From: DATAGF01 sp963813355
GTDB taxonomy: Bacteria > Actinomycetota > Thermoleophilia > Miltoncostaeales > Miltoncostaeaceae
Assembly: GCA_963813355.1 (NCBI GenBank)
Contig: CAWEYS010000008.1
Coordinates: forward strand, 1-64,000
Length of the DNA: 64,000 nucleotides
Reading direction: 5' to 3'
Shown here: positions 53,051 to 60,579 of the stretch, in pieces
Numbering within the stretch: the first letter of the stretch is position 1
How the letters are laid out: every line of letters begins with the position of its first letter
Notes under the pieces: model-generated
What the model was told of the DNA's origin: nothing
Databases searched by the model: none
The model's input: the letters and a program-made list of their open reading frames with translations, nothing else
Program-made: the position numbers and the translations under genes

Positions 53051-53289
53051 GCGCTGTTGGCCATCACGAAGTCGACCGCCTGCCCCACCGTCGCGATCTT
53101 CTCCGCCTCCTCGTCGGGGATCTTGAGCTTGAACCGATCCTCCATCTCCATGATCAGCTCGACCAGGTCCAGCGAGTCCGCGTTGAGGTCCTCCTGGAAC
53201 GAGGCCTCCTCCGTGACCTCCGCCGGATCGACGCCGAGCTGCTCCACCAGGATGGCGCGGACCTCCTCGACGGCCTTGTCTCGATCCAA
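53047..53289 (-). CDS. acpP: Acyl carrier protein
   Basis: 80 aa. Phosphopantetheine Ser is in LNADSLDLVEL. TTG 53289 is the start, preceded by AAGGGGGG; no ATG fits. Between plsX and rnc, the standard order. TAGGTT on the minus strand at 53343-53338 may be its own promoter. Confidence 0.96.
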   Translation of the reverse strand: MDRDKAVEEVRAILVEQLGVDPAEVTEEASFQEDLNADSLDLVELIMEMEDRFKLKIPDEEAEKIATVGQAVDFVMANSA

Positions 53290-53385
53290 CTGTCCCCCCT
53301 TACGTCCGCGCCAGTACGTCCTGCGCTCTGATTGGTGAACCTACACGGGCCCTCGGACGATCCGATCCCCGCAACGATGCGCATC

Positions 53386-54417
53386 CTACGCGGCGGGAGA
53401 GCGTTCGGCGCCCTCGTGTGCCAGGGCCTCGCCGAAGTGCGCCGCCAGCCGCTCGCGGGTGCCGCGGGCCGCGAGCCGCACGGCGTTGGCGACCCCCCGC
53501 CCGGTGGAGTTGCCGTGCCCGATCACGGCCAGCCCGCGCACGCCCAGCAGCACCGCGCCGCCGTAGCTCTCGGGATCGATGCGCTCCCGCATGCGCCGCA
53601 GGGCGGGCCGCACCATGAGCCCGCCCAGCCGGCCGGGCAGCGTCGAGCCGACCGCGGCGCGCACCTCGCCCAGCAGGAAGCCCGCCGTGCCCTCCATGGT
53701 CTTGAGGACGACGTTGCCGGTGAAGCCGTCGGTCACCACGACGTCGACGGCACGGGAGAGGATGTCGCGCCCCTCGACGTTGCCCGCGAAGCCCGGCGTG
53801 TCGCGCAGGAGCGCGTGGGCGGCCAGCACCGCCTCGCTGCCCTTGACCGCCTCCTCGCCGATGGACAGGAGGCCGACGCGCGGCTCGGCGATGCCCAGGA
53901 CGTCGCGGGCGAACAGGCGCCCCATCAGCGCGAGCTGGGGGAAGTGCTCGGGCCGCGCCTCGGCGCTCGCGCCCGCGTCGAGCAGCACGACGGGCCGGCC
54001 CCCGGTGGCGGGGAGCGTCACGGCGATCGCCGGGCGGATGACCCCCGGGATCCGCCGCATGTAGAGGGTGGCCGCGGCGAGGGTGGCGCCCGTGTTGCCG
54101 GCCGAGACCGCCGCTCCGGCCCGCCCCTCCCCCACGATCCGGCAGGCGGTCGAGACGGACGAGCCGGGCTTGGCGCGCACGGCGCGCGCCCCCTCCTCCT
54201 CCGACCCCACGACGTCCGGCGCGTGCACCACCTCGAGGCCGGCCGCGGCCGTCGCCCCCTGGCGCGCGAGCTCGGCCGTCAGCGCCGCCTCGTCGCCGAC
54301 CAGCAGCACGCGGACGCCCTCGCGGGCCGCCTCGAGGGCGCCGGCCACCGGGGCGGCAGGCGCGTGGTCGCCGCCCATCCCGTCGAGCGCGACCGCGACG
54401 TCGGCGGTTCCTTCCAC
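53386..54417 (-). CDS. plsX: Phosphate acyltransferase PlsX
   Basis: 343 aa. Makes acyl-phosphate from acyl-ACP for phospholipid synthesis. VALDGMGGDHAP, STACRIVGEGRAGAAVSAGNTGATL, DGFTGNVVLKTMEG and YGGAVLLGVRGLAVIGHG are the family landmarks. GTG 54417. Between rpmF and acpP. Confidence 0.96.
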   Translation of the reverse strand: MEGTADVAVALDGMGGDHAPAAPVAGALEAAREGVRVLLVGDEAALTAELARQGATAAAGLEVVHAPDVVGSEEEGARAVRAKPGSSVSTACRIVGEGRAGAAVSAGNTGATLAAATLYMRRIPGVIRPAIAVTLPATGGRPVVLLDAGASAEARPEHFPQLALMGRLFARDVLGIAEPRVGLLSIGEEAVKGSEAVLAAHALLRDTPGFAGNVEGRDILSRAVDVVVTDGFTGNVVLKTMEGTAGFLLGEVRAAVGSTLPGRLGGLMVRPALRRMRERIDPESYGGAVLLGVRGLAVIGHGNSTGRGVANAVRLAARGTRERLAAHFGEALAHEGAERSPAA

Positions 54418-54447
54418 CTCGGGCGCCTCACGCGCTGGCGGCGAGCG

Positions 54448-54627
54448 CTACCCCTCGATCTCGACGACCGGGCGGCCGCGGTAGTAGCCGCAGACGCCGC
54501 AGACGTGGTGGGTGCGGACGGGGCTCGAGCAGCGCGGGCAGCGCCCCATCCGGGTCGCCTCGATGGAATGCGTCGCCCGCCGCGTGTCGCGGCGCTGCTT
54601 GGAGGTCTTGCGCTTCGGGACGGCCAA
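54448..54627 (-). CDS. rpmF: Ribosomal protein L32
   Basis: 59 aa. AVPKRKTSKQRRDTRRA and two zinc CxxC pairs, CPRC and CGVC. TTG 54627 gives the exact family start (M)AVPKRKTS; GTG 54636 is three codons upstream in frame. It is usually directly downstream of yceD, but here they are 3.7 kb apart. Confidence 0.94.
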   Translation of the reverse strand: MAVPKRKTSKQRRDTRRATHSIEATRMGRCPRCSSPVRTHHVCGVCGYYRGRPVVEIEG

Positions 54628-54772
54628 CGCGATCACCAACCGGTCGAGGGACTCGCGGAAGGGTAGCGGGCCGAGCGGCGCGGCAAAAGGCGCCGCCGTG
54701 ATGCGCTCCATGACGCAGGGGTGACGCGCATCGTGGAGGATAACGCCACGGAATCGAGCGAGGGGTGCTCCG

Positions 54773-55669
54773 ATGGACGTGCGAGTCGCGGTGGTGCAGG
54801 CGACGCCGGTGGTGCTGGACGCCGCCGCCTCGGTCGACAAGGCCTGCGCGCTGATCGGCGAGGCGGGCGCCAACGGCGCCCGCATCATCGCCCTGCCGGA
54901 GGTGTTCGTCGCGCTCTACCCGAGCTCGCGCTGGGCGCACCGCTGCGCGACGTTCGGCCGCGAGGGCGCCGAGGTCCACCGCCGCATGTGGGCCGCCGCC
55001 GTCGACGTCCCGGGGCCGCTCACCGAGCGGCTCGGGGCGGCCGCCCGGCGCGCGGGGGCCTGGGTCGCGATCGGCGTGAACGAGCGCGACTCGGCGCGGC
55101 CGGGGACCCTCTGGAACACGCTCGTCTGGCTGGCGCCCGACGGCAGCCTGGCCGGCAAGCACCGCAAGCTCATGCCCACCCTCCACGAGCGGGTCTTCTG
55201 GGGCATGGGCCCCGGCGACGACCTCACCGTCCACCAGTCCGACCACGGGCGCCTCGGTGGCCTGATCTGCTGGGAGAACTTCATGCCCGAGGCCCGCCAG
55301 GTCCTGCACCGCCAGGGCGTCGACTTCTACCTGGCCCCGACGGCCGACGACCGCGACATCTGGGTTGCGGCGATGCGGGCCTTCGCCTTCGAGGCCGGCG
55401 CCTTCGTGCTCTCCCCCGTCCAGTACCTGCCCAAGACCGCCTTCCCGGACGACTTCCCGCTCGCGGACGAGATCGCCTCCGGGCCGGACGAGCTCCTGCA
55501 GGGAGCGAGCCTCATCGCCGACCCCTGGGGGAACCTGCTGGCGGGGCCGGTCTCGGGGCGGGAGGAGACCATCTACGCCGACTGCGACCCCGGGGCGATC
55601 ATCGCCGCGCGGAGGGTGTTCGACACCGGCGGGCACTACCGCCGCCCGGACCTGACCCTCCCGGGCTAG
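54773..55669 (+). CDS. Nitrilase-family carbon-nitrogen hydrolase
   Basis: 298 aa. Catalytic triad: Glu in ALPEVFVALYP, Lys in GKHRKLMPTLHERVFWG, Cys in GGLICWENFMP. The CWEN motif is characteristic of true nitrilases and cyanide-degrading enzymes rather than amidases. Probably converts organic nitriles to acids plus ammonia. Divergent from rpmF, convergent with TetR (stops share 3 bases). Confidence 0.92.
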   Translation: MDVRVAVVQATPVVLDAAASVDKACALIGEAGANGARIIALPEVFVALYPSSRWAHRCATFGREGAEVHRRMWAAAVDVPGPLTERLGAAARRAGAWVAIGVNERDSARPGTLWNTLVWLAPDGSLAGKHRKLMPTLHERVFWGMGPGDDLTVHQSDHGRLGGLICWENFMPEARQVLHRQGVDFYLAPTADDRDIWVAAMRAFAFEAGAFVLSPVQYLPKTAFPDDFPLADEIASGPDELLQGASLIADPWGNLLAGPVSGREETIYADCDPGAIIAARRVFDTGGHYRRPDLTLPG

Positions 55670-56343
55670 CCGCGATCGAGGTCGGGGAAGGCCCGCGCCA
55701 CGCGCGCCATGCCCTCGGCGACCAGCGCCCGCACCCGGCGCTCCACCTCGTCGGCGGGCGCCTCGGAGAGGACTGCGGCGGACAGCGTCTCGTAGCGCAG
55801 GTGGATGACCCCGACGATCATCGCGGCCATCACGCGCACGCGGTCGTCGCCCCCGTCCAGCCCGACCTCCGCCGCCAGCGCGGCGCGCAGCGCGCCGGCG
55901 AGGCGCTCGTTCGACAGCCGGTAGCGCGCCTGCAGGCTCGGGGACTCCTCCCAGGTGGAGAGGAAGCGCCGGAAGAGCGCGTAGCCGTCGGGGTCGTGCA
56001 GGCCGCCCCAGCCCCCGCCGGCGGGGATGCGGTTGTCGGCGAGCTGCGCCCCCAGCGCCTCCGTGATCGACCGCCCCTCGGGGCGATCGGCGATCGCTCC
56101 CGTGATGGCGGCGAAGATCTCCGCCTCCCGGTCGAGGAAGAGCTCCTCCTTGGAGCCGAAGTAGTTGAAGACCGTCTTGACCGACACGTCGGCCGCCTCC
56201 GCGATCTCGGCCACCGTGACCGCCTCGAACCCGCGCTCCATGAACATGCCGGTGGCGATGTCGGAGATGGCCTGACGGGTGCGGGCCTTCTTGCGCTCGC
56301 GCAGGCCGGCAGGGGCGCGGGACGCTGGCGGCGGAGCGCTCAT
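55666..56343 (-). CDS. TetR-family transcriptional regulator
   Basis: 225 aa. N-terminal helix-turn-helix ARTRQAISDIATGMFMERGFEAVTVAEIAEAADVSVKTVFNYFGSKEELF; large C-terminal ligand domain. Leaderless: TTTACT (56378-56373), 17 bp, TAGCAT (56355-56350), 6 nt to the ATG. Diverges from the DrrAB-type exporter with an inverted repeat at 56372-56395 that overlaps the promoters, so it probably represses the exporter. Confidence 0.93.
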   Translation of the reverse strand: MSAPPPASRAPAGLRERKKARTRQAISDIATGMFMERGFEAVTVAEIAEAADVSVKTVFNYFGSKEELFLDREAEIFAAITGAIADRPEGRSITEALGAQLADNRIPAGGGWGGLHDPDGYALFRRFLSTWEESPSLQARYRLSNERLAGALRAALAAEVGLDGGDDRVRVMAAMIVGVIHLRYETLSAAVLSEAPADEVERRVRALVAEGMARVARAFPDLDRG

Positions 56344-56349
56344 GGGCCG

Positions 56350-56395
56350 ATGCTACGTCATTCTTCACCAAGAGTAAACTTTCACTCGTTGAAAG
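56350..56395. promoter_or_regulatory. TetR operator and divergent promoter region
   Basis: GAGTAAAC / TTTCACTC inverted repeat (56372-56387) and a second CTTTCA-N5-TGAAAG (56379-56395) overlap each other. The first covers the TetR -35 (TTTACT); the second covers a plus-strand -35, TTGAAA (56389-56394), with a weak -10 GACCCT 17 bp downstream. Confidence 0.6.
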
Positions 56396-56471
56396 CCTGC
56401 CGACCTGGTGGGACCCTCTTTCGCGGTGCCCACCCCCGGCGCCGGCCCGATTCCCCACCTCGGAGCAGCCA

Positions 56472-57446
56472 GTGACGCCATACCACGCGATCGAGGTCGA
56501 GGGCCTCGTCAAGCGCTACGGCGACAAGACCGCGCTCGGCGGGGTCGACTTCGACGTCCTGCGCGGCACCGTGTGCGGCCTGCTCGGCCCGAACGGAGCC
56601 GGGAAGACCACCGCGGTGCGCATCCTGACCACCCTCGCCCGGGCCGATGCCGGCACGGCGCGCGTGGCCGGCCTCGACGTCGGCCTCGAGCCCATGTCGG
56701 TGCGGCGCCTGCTCGGCCTGGCCGCGCAGGAGGCGACGGTGGACGGCCTGCTGACCGGGCGCGAGAACCTCGTGATGATCGGCGAGCTCCACCACCTGGG
56801 GCGCCGGGTCGCGCGGGCCCGCGCCGACGAGCTGCTGGAGCAGTTCGACCTCGCCGACGCCGGAGGCCGCCTCGCGAAGACCTACTCCGGAGGCATGCGC
56901 CGACGCCTCGACCTGGCCGCGACGCTGGTGGCGCGGCCCGAGATCCTCTTCCTCGACGAGCCCACGACCGGGCTCGACCCGCGGGCCCGCACCGAGCTGT
57001 GGGACGTGCTCGAGTCGCTCGTGGACGAGGGGGTGACCATCCTGCTGACCACCCAGTACCTCGAGGAGGCCGACCGCCTCGCCGACGACATCGTCGTCGT
57101 CGACCACGGCCAGGTGATCGCCCGCGGCGACTCCCGCGCGCTGAAGCGGCGGGTCGGCGGCGCGCAGGTCTTCGCGACCGTCGCCGATCCGGCCGACCTC
57201 GACGCCGTCGCCCGCCACGTCGCGCGCGTCGCGGCGGCGGAGCCCGGGGTCGACCCCGAGGCGCGCCTCGTCCAGGCGCCCAGCGACGACGGCCCGGGCA
57301 TCGTCGCCCGCCTCGCCGACGCGCTGGCCGACGACGGGATCGAGGTCGACGACCTCGGGCTGCGCCAGCCGACCCTGGACGACGTCTTCCTCACGCTCAC
57401 CGGCGAGCGCATCGCCGACGAGCCGGTTCTGGAGATGGCCTCGTGA
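56472..57446 (+). CDS. DrrA-type ABC exporter ATPase
   Basis: 324 aa. Walker A GPNGAGKTT, signature YSGGMRRRLDLAATL, Walker B LFLDEPTTGLDPRAR, switch His region TTQYLEEADRL. C-terminal extension (about 225-324) is typical of daunorubicin-resistance-type ATPases. Powers export of drugs or lipids. GTG 56472; the stop overlaps the permease GTG. Confidence 0.92.
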   Translation: MTPYHAIEVEGLVKRYGDKTALGGVDFDVLRGTVCGLLGPNGAGKTTAVRILTTLARADAGTARVAGLDVGLEPMSVRRLLGLAAQEATVDGLLTGRENLVMIGELHHLGRRVARARADELLEQFDLADAGGRLAKTYSGGMRRRLDLAATLVARPEILFLDEPTTGLDPRARTELWDVLESLVDEGVTILLTTQYLEEADRLADDIVVVDHGQVIARGDSRALKRRVGGAQVFATVADPADLDAVARHVARVAAAEPGVDPEARLVQAPSDDGPGIVARLADALADDGIEVDDLGLRQPTLDDVFLTLTGERIADEPVLEMAS

Positions 57447-58270
57447 GCGTCGCGATCGCACCGCCCCCGGCCCGCCGGGGCAACGTCATCGGCGACGCGT
57501 GGGTGGTCGCCCGGCGCGGCCTCCTGCACATGCGGCGCCAGCCCGAGGCGCTCGCGGACGTCACCCTGCAGCCCGTGATGTTCGTGCTGCTGTTCGCCTA
57601 CGTGTTCGGCGGCGCGATCCAGGTCTCGGGCGGCGGCTACCGGGAGTTCCTGATGGGCGGGATCTTCGCCCAGACGATCGTCTTCGGGGCCTTCGGGGTC
57701 GCGATCGCCCTCGCCTACGATCGCTCGAACGGCGCCATCGACCGCTTCCGCTCGCTGCCCATGGCGCGCGGGGCCGTGCTCGGCGGGCACGCGGTGGCGA
57801 GCCTGATCAGGGGCCTGCTCCCGATCGTGCTCATGTCGCTCTGCGGCCTCATCGTCGGCTGGCGGATCCACACCTCGGTGGCCGATGCCGTGGGTGGCTA
57901 CGCCCTGATGATCGCGTTCTCGTTCGCCGTGATCTGGCTCGGGGTGCTGCTCGGCAGCCTGCTGCCCTCCGCCGAAGCCGTGCAGGGCGTCGCGTTCGTC
58001 GTGATCTTCCCGGTCACCTTCATCGCCAGCACCTTCGTGCCGGTCGGCACCCTGCCGGGGGTCCTGCGCACGATCGCCGAGTGGAACCCGGTGACGGCGA
58101 TGTCCGAGGCGCTGCGCCAGCTGTTCGGCAACCCGCGCGGGGACTTCGGCGCCGATCCGCCCTGGCCGCTGGAGCACCCGGTGGCGTACAGCCTGATCTG
58201 GATCGCCGCGATGGTCGCCGTCTGCGCGCCGCTGGCCATCCGCGCCTACCAGCGGACCGTGAGCGAGTGA
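57443..58270 (+). CDS. DrrB-type ABC-2 permease
   Basis: 275 aa with six transmembrane helices. FRSLPMARGAVLGGHAVASL in the cytoplasmic loop and VFVVIFPVTFIASTFVPVGTLPGVLRTIAEWNPVTAMSEALRQLFGNP are the ABC-2 signatures. Partner of the ATPase just upstream; substrate unknown, but TetR control suggests a xenobiotic or a compound related to the nitrilase. Confidence 0.92.
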   Translation: MSVAIAPPPARRGNVIGDAWVVARRGLLHMRRQPEALADVTLQPVMFVLLFAYVFGGAIQVSGGGYREFLMGGIFAQTIVFGAFGVAIALAYDRSNGAIDRFRSLPMARGAVLGGHAVASLIRGLLPIVLMSLCGLIVGWRIHTSVADAVGGYALMIAFSFAVIWLGVLLGSLLPSAEAVQGVAFVVIFPVTFIASTFVPVGTLPGVLRTIAEWNPVTAMSEALRQLFGNPRGDFGADPPWPLEHPVAYSLIWIAAMVAVCAPLAIRAYQRTVSE

Positions 58271-58289
58271 CGGGAGCCCGGCGCGCCTC

Positions 58290-58835
58290 TCAGTCGTCGC
58301 GGGAGAGGCGCTCCGAGACCTCGCGCAGGGCGTCCCAGCGCGGGTCGGTCTCGACCACGACGCAGCCGCAGTCGCCCGCGTTGCGGTTCGCGCCGCACGT
58401 CGGGCAGAGCCCGGCGCAGTCCTCGCGGCAGAGGATCGTGGCCGGCACCGCCTCGGCGATCGCGTCCCGCGCCCAGCCGGCGACGTCGAGCCGCAGGTCC
58501 TGCACGTAGGCCGAGTCGAGGTCCTCGTCGAAGGGCGCGTCGGCCGGTCGGCCCTCGGCGGCGAACTCCTCGCTCTCCACCGCCAGGCGGACGCGGGCCT
58601 CCTCGAGGCAGCGCCAGCACGGCCCCACCAGCTCGACCTCCGTGCGCAGGCTCAGGTGGACGCCCGACAGGGAGCGCCCGATCCGCAGCTCGACCTCGGG
58701 CTCGGGGGGCTCCACGCGGTAGTCCTGGCCCCCGAGGCGCAGATCCACCGCGGGGACGCGGACCGCCATCCGCGTCTCGGAGCCCGGAGCGAGGTCGAGA
58801 GCGCGGAGGTCGATCGTCTCGACGGCCTCCGCCAC
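58290..58835 (-). CDS. yceD: YceD/DUF177 family protein
   Basis: 181 aa. VELVGPCWRCLEEARV and C-terminal Cys cluster CREDCAGLCPTCGANRNAGDCGC are the DUF177 features; YceD affects 23S rRNA accumulation in plants and E. coli. GTG 58835. Normally directly followed by rpmF; the exporter/TetR/nitrilase block now separates them. Confidence 0.92.
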   Translation of the reverse strand: MAEAVETIDLRALDLAPGSETRMAVRVPAVDLRLGGQDYRVEPPEPEVELRIGRSLSGVHLSLRTEVELVGPCWRCLEEARVRLAVESEEFAAEGRPADAPFDEDLDSAYVQDLRLDVAGWARDAIAEAVPATILCREDCAGLCPTCGANRNAGDCGCVVVETDPRWDALREVSERLSRDD

Positions 58836-58840
58836 TGTCG

Positions 58841-59335
58841 CTAGACAGCCGGCTCCTGCGGGAGGGCGTCGGGCTCGAGCGCCCGGTCCTCGGAGGGCCC
58901 CTGGAGCCGCTCGCGGCCGCGCTGCACCGCCTGCAGGAACTTGCCCAGGTTGACCTCGAGGGTCCCGAGCACCTCGTCGGCGTAGTCCTCCGCGCCCAGC
59001 CGCACCTCGCGCTCGCGCTGGCGCGCCTCCTCGAGGATCTCGGCCGCCTCGCGCTCGGCCCGCTTGACGACCTCCTGCTCGGACGCCTCCTGGGCCGCCT
59101 TGTCGCGCGCGTCGGCGACGATGCGCTCGGCCTCGCGCTTGGCCTCGGCGAGCATCTCCTGGCGCTCCTTGACGATCCAGCGCGCCTGCTTGACCTCCTC
59201 CGGGATGGTTGACCGCATCTGGTCGAGCAGCTCGTAGATGGCGTCGCGGTCGATGCGCACCTGGTCGGTCAGCGGCACCGCCCGGGCGTTGTGGATCAGG
59301 TCGTCCAGCTTGTCGATGAGCTCCAGTACGTCCAA
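58841..59335 (-). CDS. DivIVA/SepIVA-like coiled-coil protein
   Basis: 164 aa, almost wholly coiled coil (residues about 40-150, Glu/Arg/Ala-rich). The N-terminal MDVLELIDKLDDLIHNARAVPLTD... resembles the short DivIVA-type domain found next to coaD in actinobacteria (SepIVA). A cell-division or cell-growth role is inferred from that. TTG 59335 is the start, with AGGAGGG on the minus strand just before it. Confidence 0.75.
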   Translation of the reverse strand: MDVLELIDKLDDLIHNARAVPLTDQVRIDRDAIYELLDQMRSTIPEEVKQARWIVKERQEMLAEAKREAERIVADARDKAAQEASEQEVVKRAEREAAEILEEARQREREVRLGAEDYADEVLGTLEVNLGKFLQAVQRGRERLQGPSEDRALEPDALPQEPAV

Positions 59336-59344
59336 CGCACCCTC

Positions 59345-59860
59345 CTAAGGGACCGAGCCAGAACCCGGGCGATGCCGCGCCCGCAGCGCCTGCGCGACGT
59401 GGGCGGGGACCCAGTCATCGACCGCGCCCCCCCAAGCCGCCACCTCCCGGACCCCGCTCGAGCTGATGAAGCTGTACTGCGGCGACGCCGGCAGGTAGAC
59501 GGTTTCGATCTCGGCCGCCAAATGCCTGTTCAGCTGAGCCATCTGGAACTCGTAGTCGAAGTCCGAGATCGCTCTCAGCCCTTTTACCAGAACCGAGGCC
59601 CCGAGGGCGCGAGCGTGCTCGGTGATCAGGGTATTGAAGCCCTCCACCCGCACGTTGTCGAGATGGGACACGCTCTGCTCCACCATGGCGATCCGCTCCT
59701 CGGCGTCGAAGAGCGGTTCCTTCTTCACCGATCCGGTGGTCACCGAGACCACCAGCTCGTCGAACAGGCTGGCCGCGCGCTCGATGACGTTGACGTGCCC
59801 GTTGGTGACCGGGTCGTAGGTCCCGGGGCAGACGGCGATGCGGTATCCGTTGACTCTCAT
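59345..59860 (-). CDS. coaD: Phosphopantetheine adenylyltransferase
   Basis: 171 aa, penultimate step of CoA synthesis. Nucleotidyl transferase motif TNGH in CPGTYDPVTNGHVNVIERA, and YSFISSSGVREVA at the C-terminus. Overlaps rsmD by 4 bp. Confidence 0.97.
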   Translation of the reverse strand: MRVNGYRIAVCPGTYDPVTNGHVNVIERAASLFDELVVSVTTGSVKKEPLFDAEERIAMVEQSVSHLDNVRVEGFNTLITEHARALGASVLVKGLRAISDFDYEFQMAQLNRHLAAEIETVYLPASPQYSFISSSGVREVAAWGGAVDDWVPAHVAQALRARHRPGSGSVP

Positions 59861-60414
59861 CGGCCCTCCAGCCGCAGGACGCTGACGGCCGTGTCGCCGT
59901 AGGTCCGCTCGATTCGCGAGGCGATCGGAAGGCCCTTCGGGACGGGGTCGGGACCCGCGGACGGGTGCTCGATCACCACGGTCCCGCCCGCCGACATCAG
60001 GGGCGAAAGCGCCATGCCGAGGCTCCCCGCGATGCGGGGCAGGAGGCTATAAGGGGGGTCGCAGAGGCACAAGCCGTAGCGCCGGCCCGCCGCGCGCTCG
60101 GCCGCGAGCGCGGCGCGCCAGTCGCGCCGCACCACCCGCGCCCGGCCCTCGAGCCCCAGGGCGGCCGCGTTGGCGCGGATGGCCGCGACGGCGCGGGGCG
60201 AGCGGTCCACGAACGTCGCGGTGGCGGCGCCGCGCGACAGGGCCTCGAGCCCGAGCGCGCCCGAGCCGGCGAAGAGGTCGAGGACGTCGAGGCCCTCCAC
60301 CGACCCCAGGATCGCGAAGACGGCCTCGCGCACCCGGTCGGGCGTCGGTCGCGTGGCCCGGCCCGGCGGGGCGGCGATGCGGCGGCCGCGATGGGTGCCG
60401 GCGACGATCCTCAT
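59857..60414 (-). CDS. rsmD: 16S rRNA (guanine966-N2)-methyltransferase
   Basis: 185 aa. SAM pocket VLDLFAGSGALGLEALSRGA and the catalytic DPPYSLLP. ATG 60414 with the family start MRIVAGTHRGRRI; GTG-like upstream extension is not needed. Coupled to coaD, the usual pair. Confidence 0.96.
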   Translation of the reverse strand: MRIVAGTHRGRRIAAPPGRATRPTPDRVREAVFAILGSVEGLDVLDLFAGSGALGLEALSRGAATATFVDRSPRAVAAIRANAAALGLEGRARVVRRDWRAALAAERAAGRRYGLCLCDPPYSLLPRIAGSLGMALSPLMSAGGTVVIEHPSAGPDPVPKGLPIASRIERTYGDTAVSVLRLEGR

Positions 60415-60486
60415 GTTGGGGGCCTGCCCAGAAGTCGGTCGCACACCTGCCGGCGGCAAACCGGCGCGCTTCGGCGTCCGCGTCAA

Positions 60487-60509
60487 CGCCGATGCCCCTG
60501 GCATCGGCG
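60487..60509 (-). terminator. Hairpin downstream of recG
   Basis: CGCCGATGCC / GGCATCGGCG, 10 bp with a 3-nt loop, in the 165-base gap between recG and rsmD. It would end the recG transcript before rsmD. Confidence 0.5.
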
Positions 60510-60579
60510 AGGGCCGCGTCCATCCGAATCGCTTGGTTTTCGCTCGGCATCTGCACGACCTTGGTTCTTGGACAGCCCC

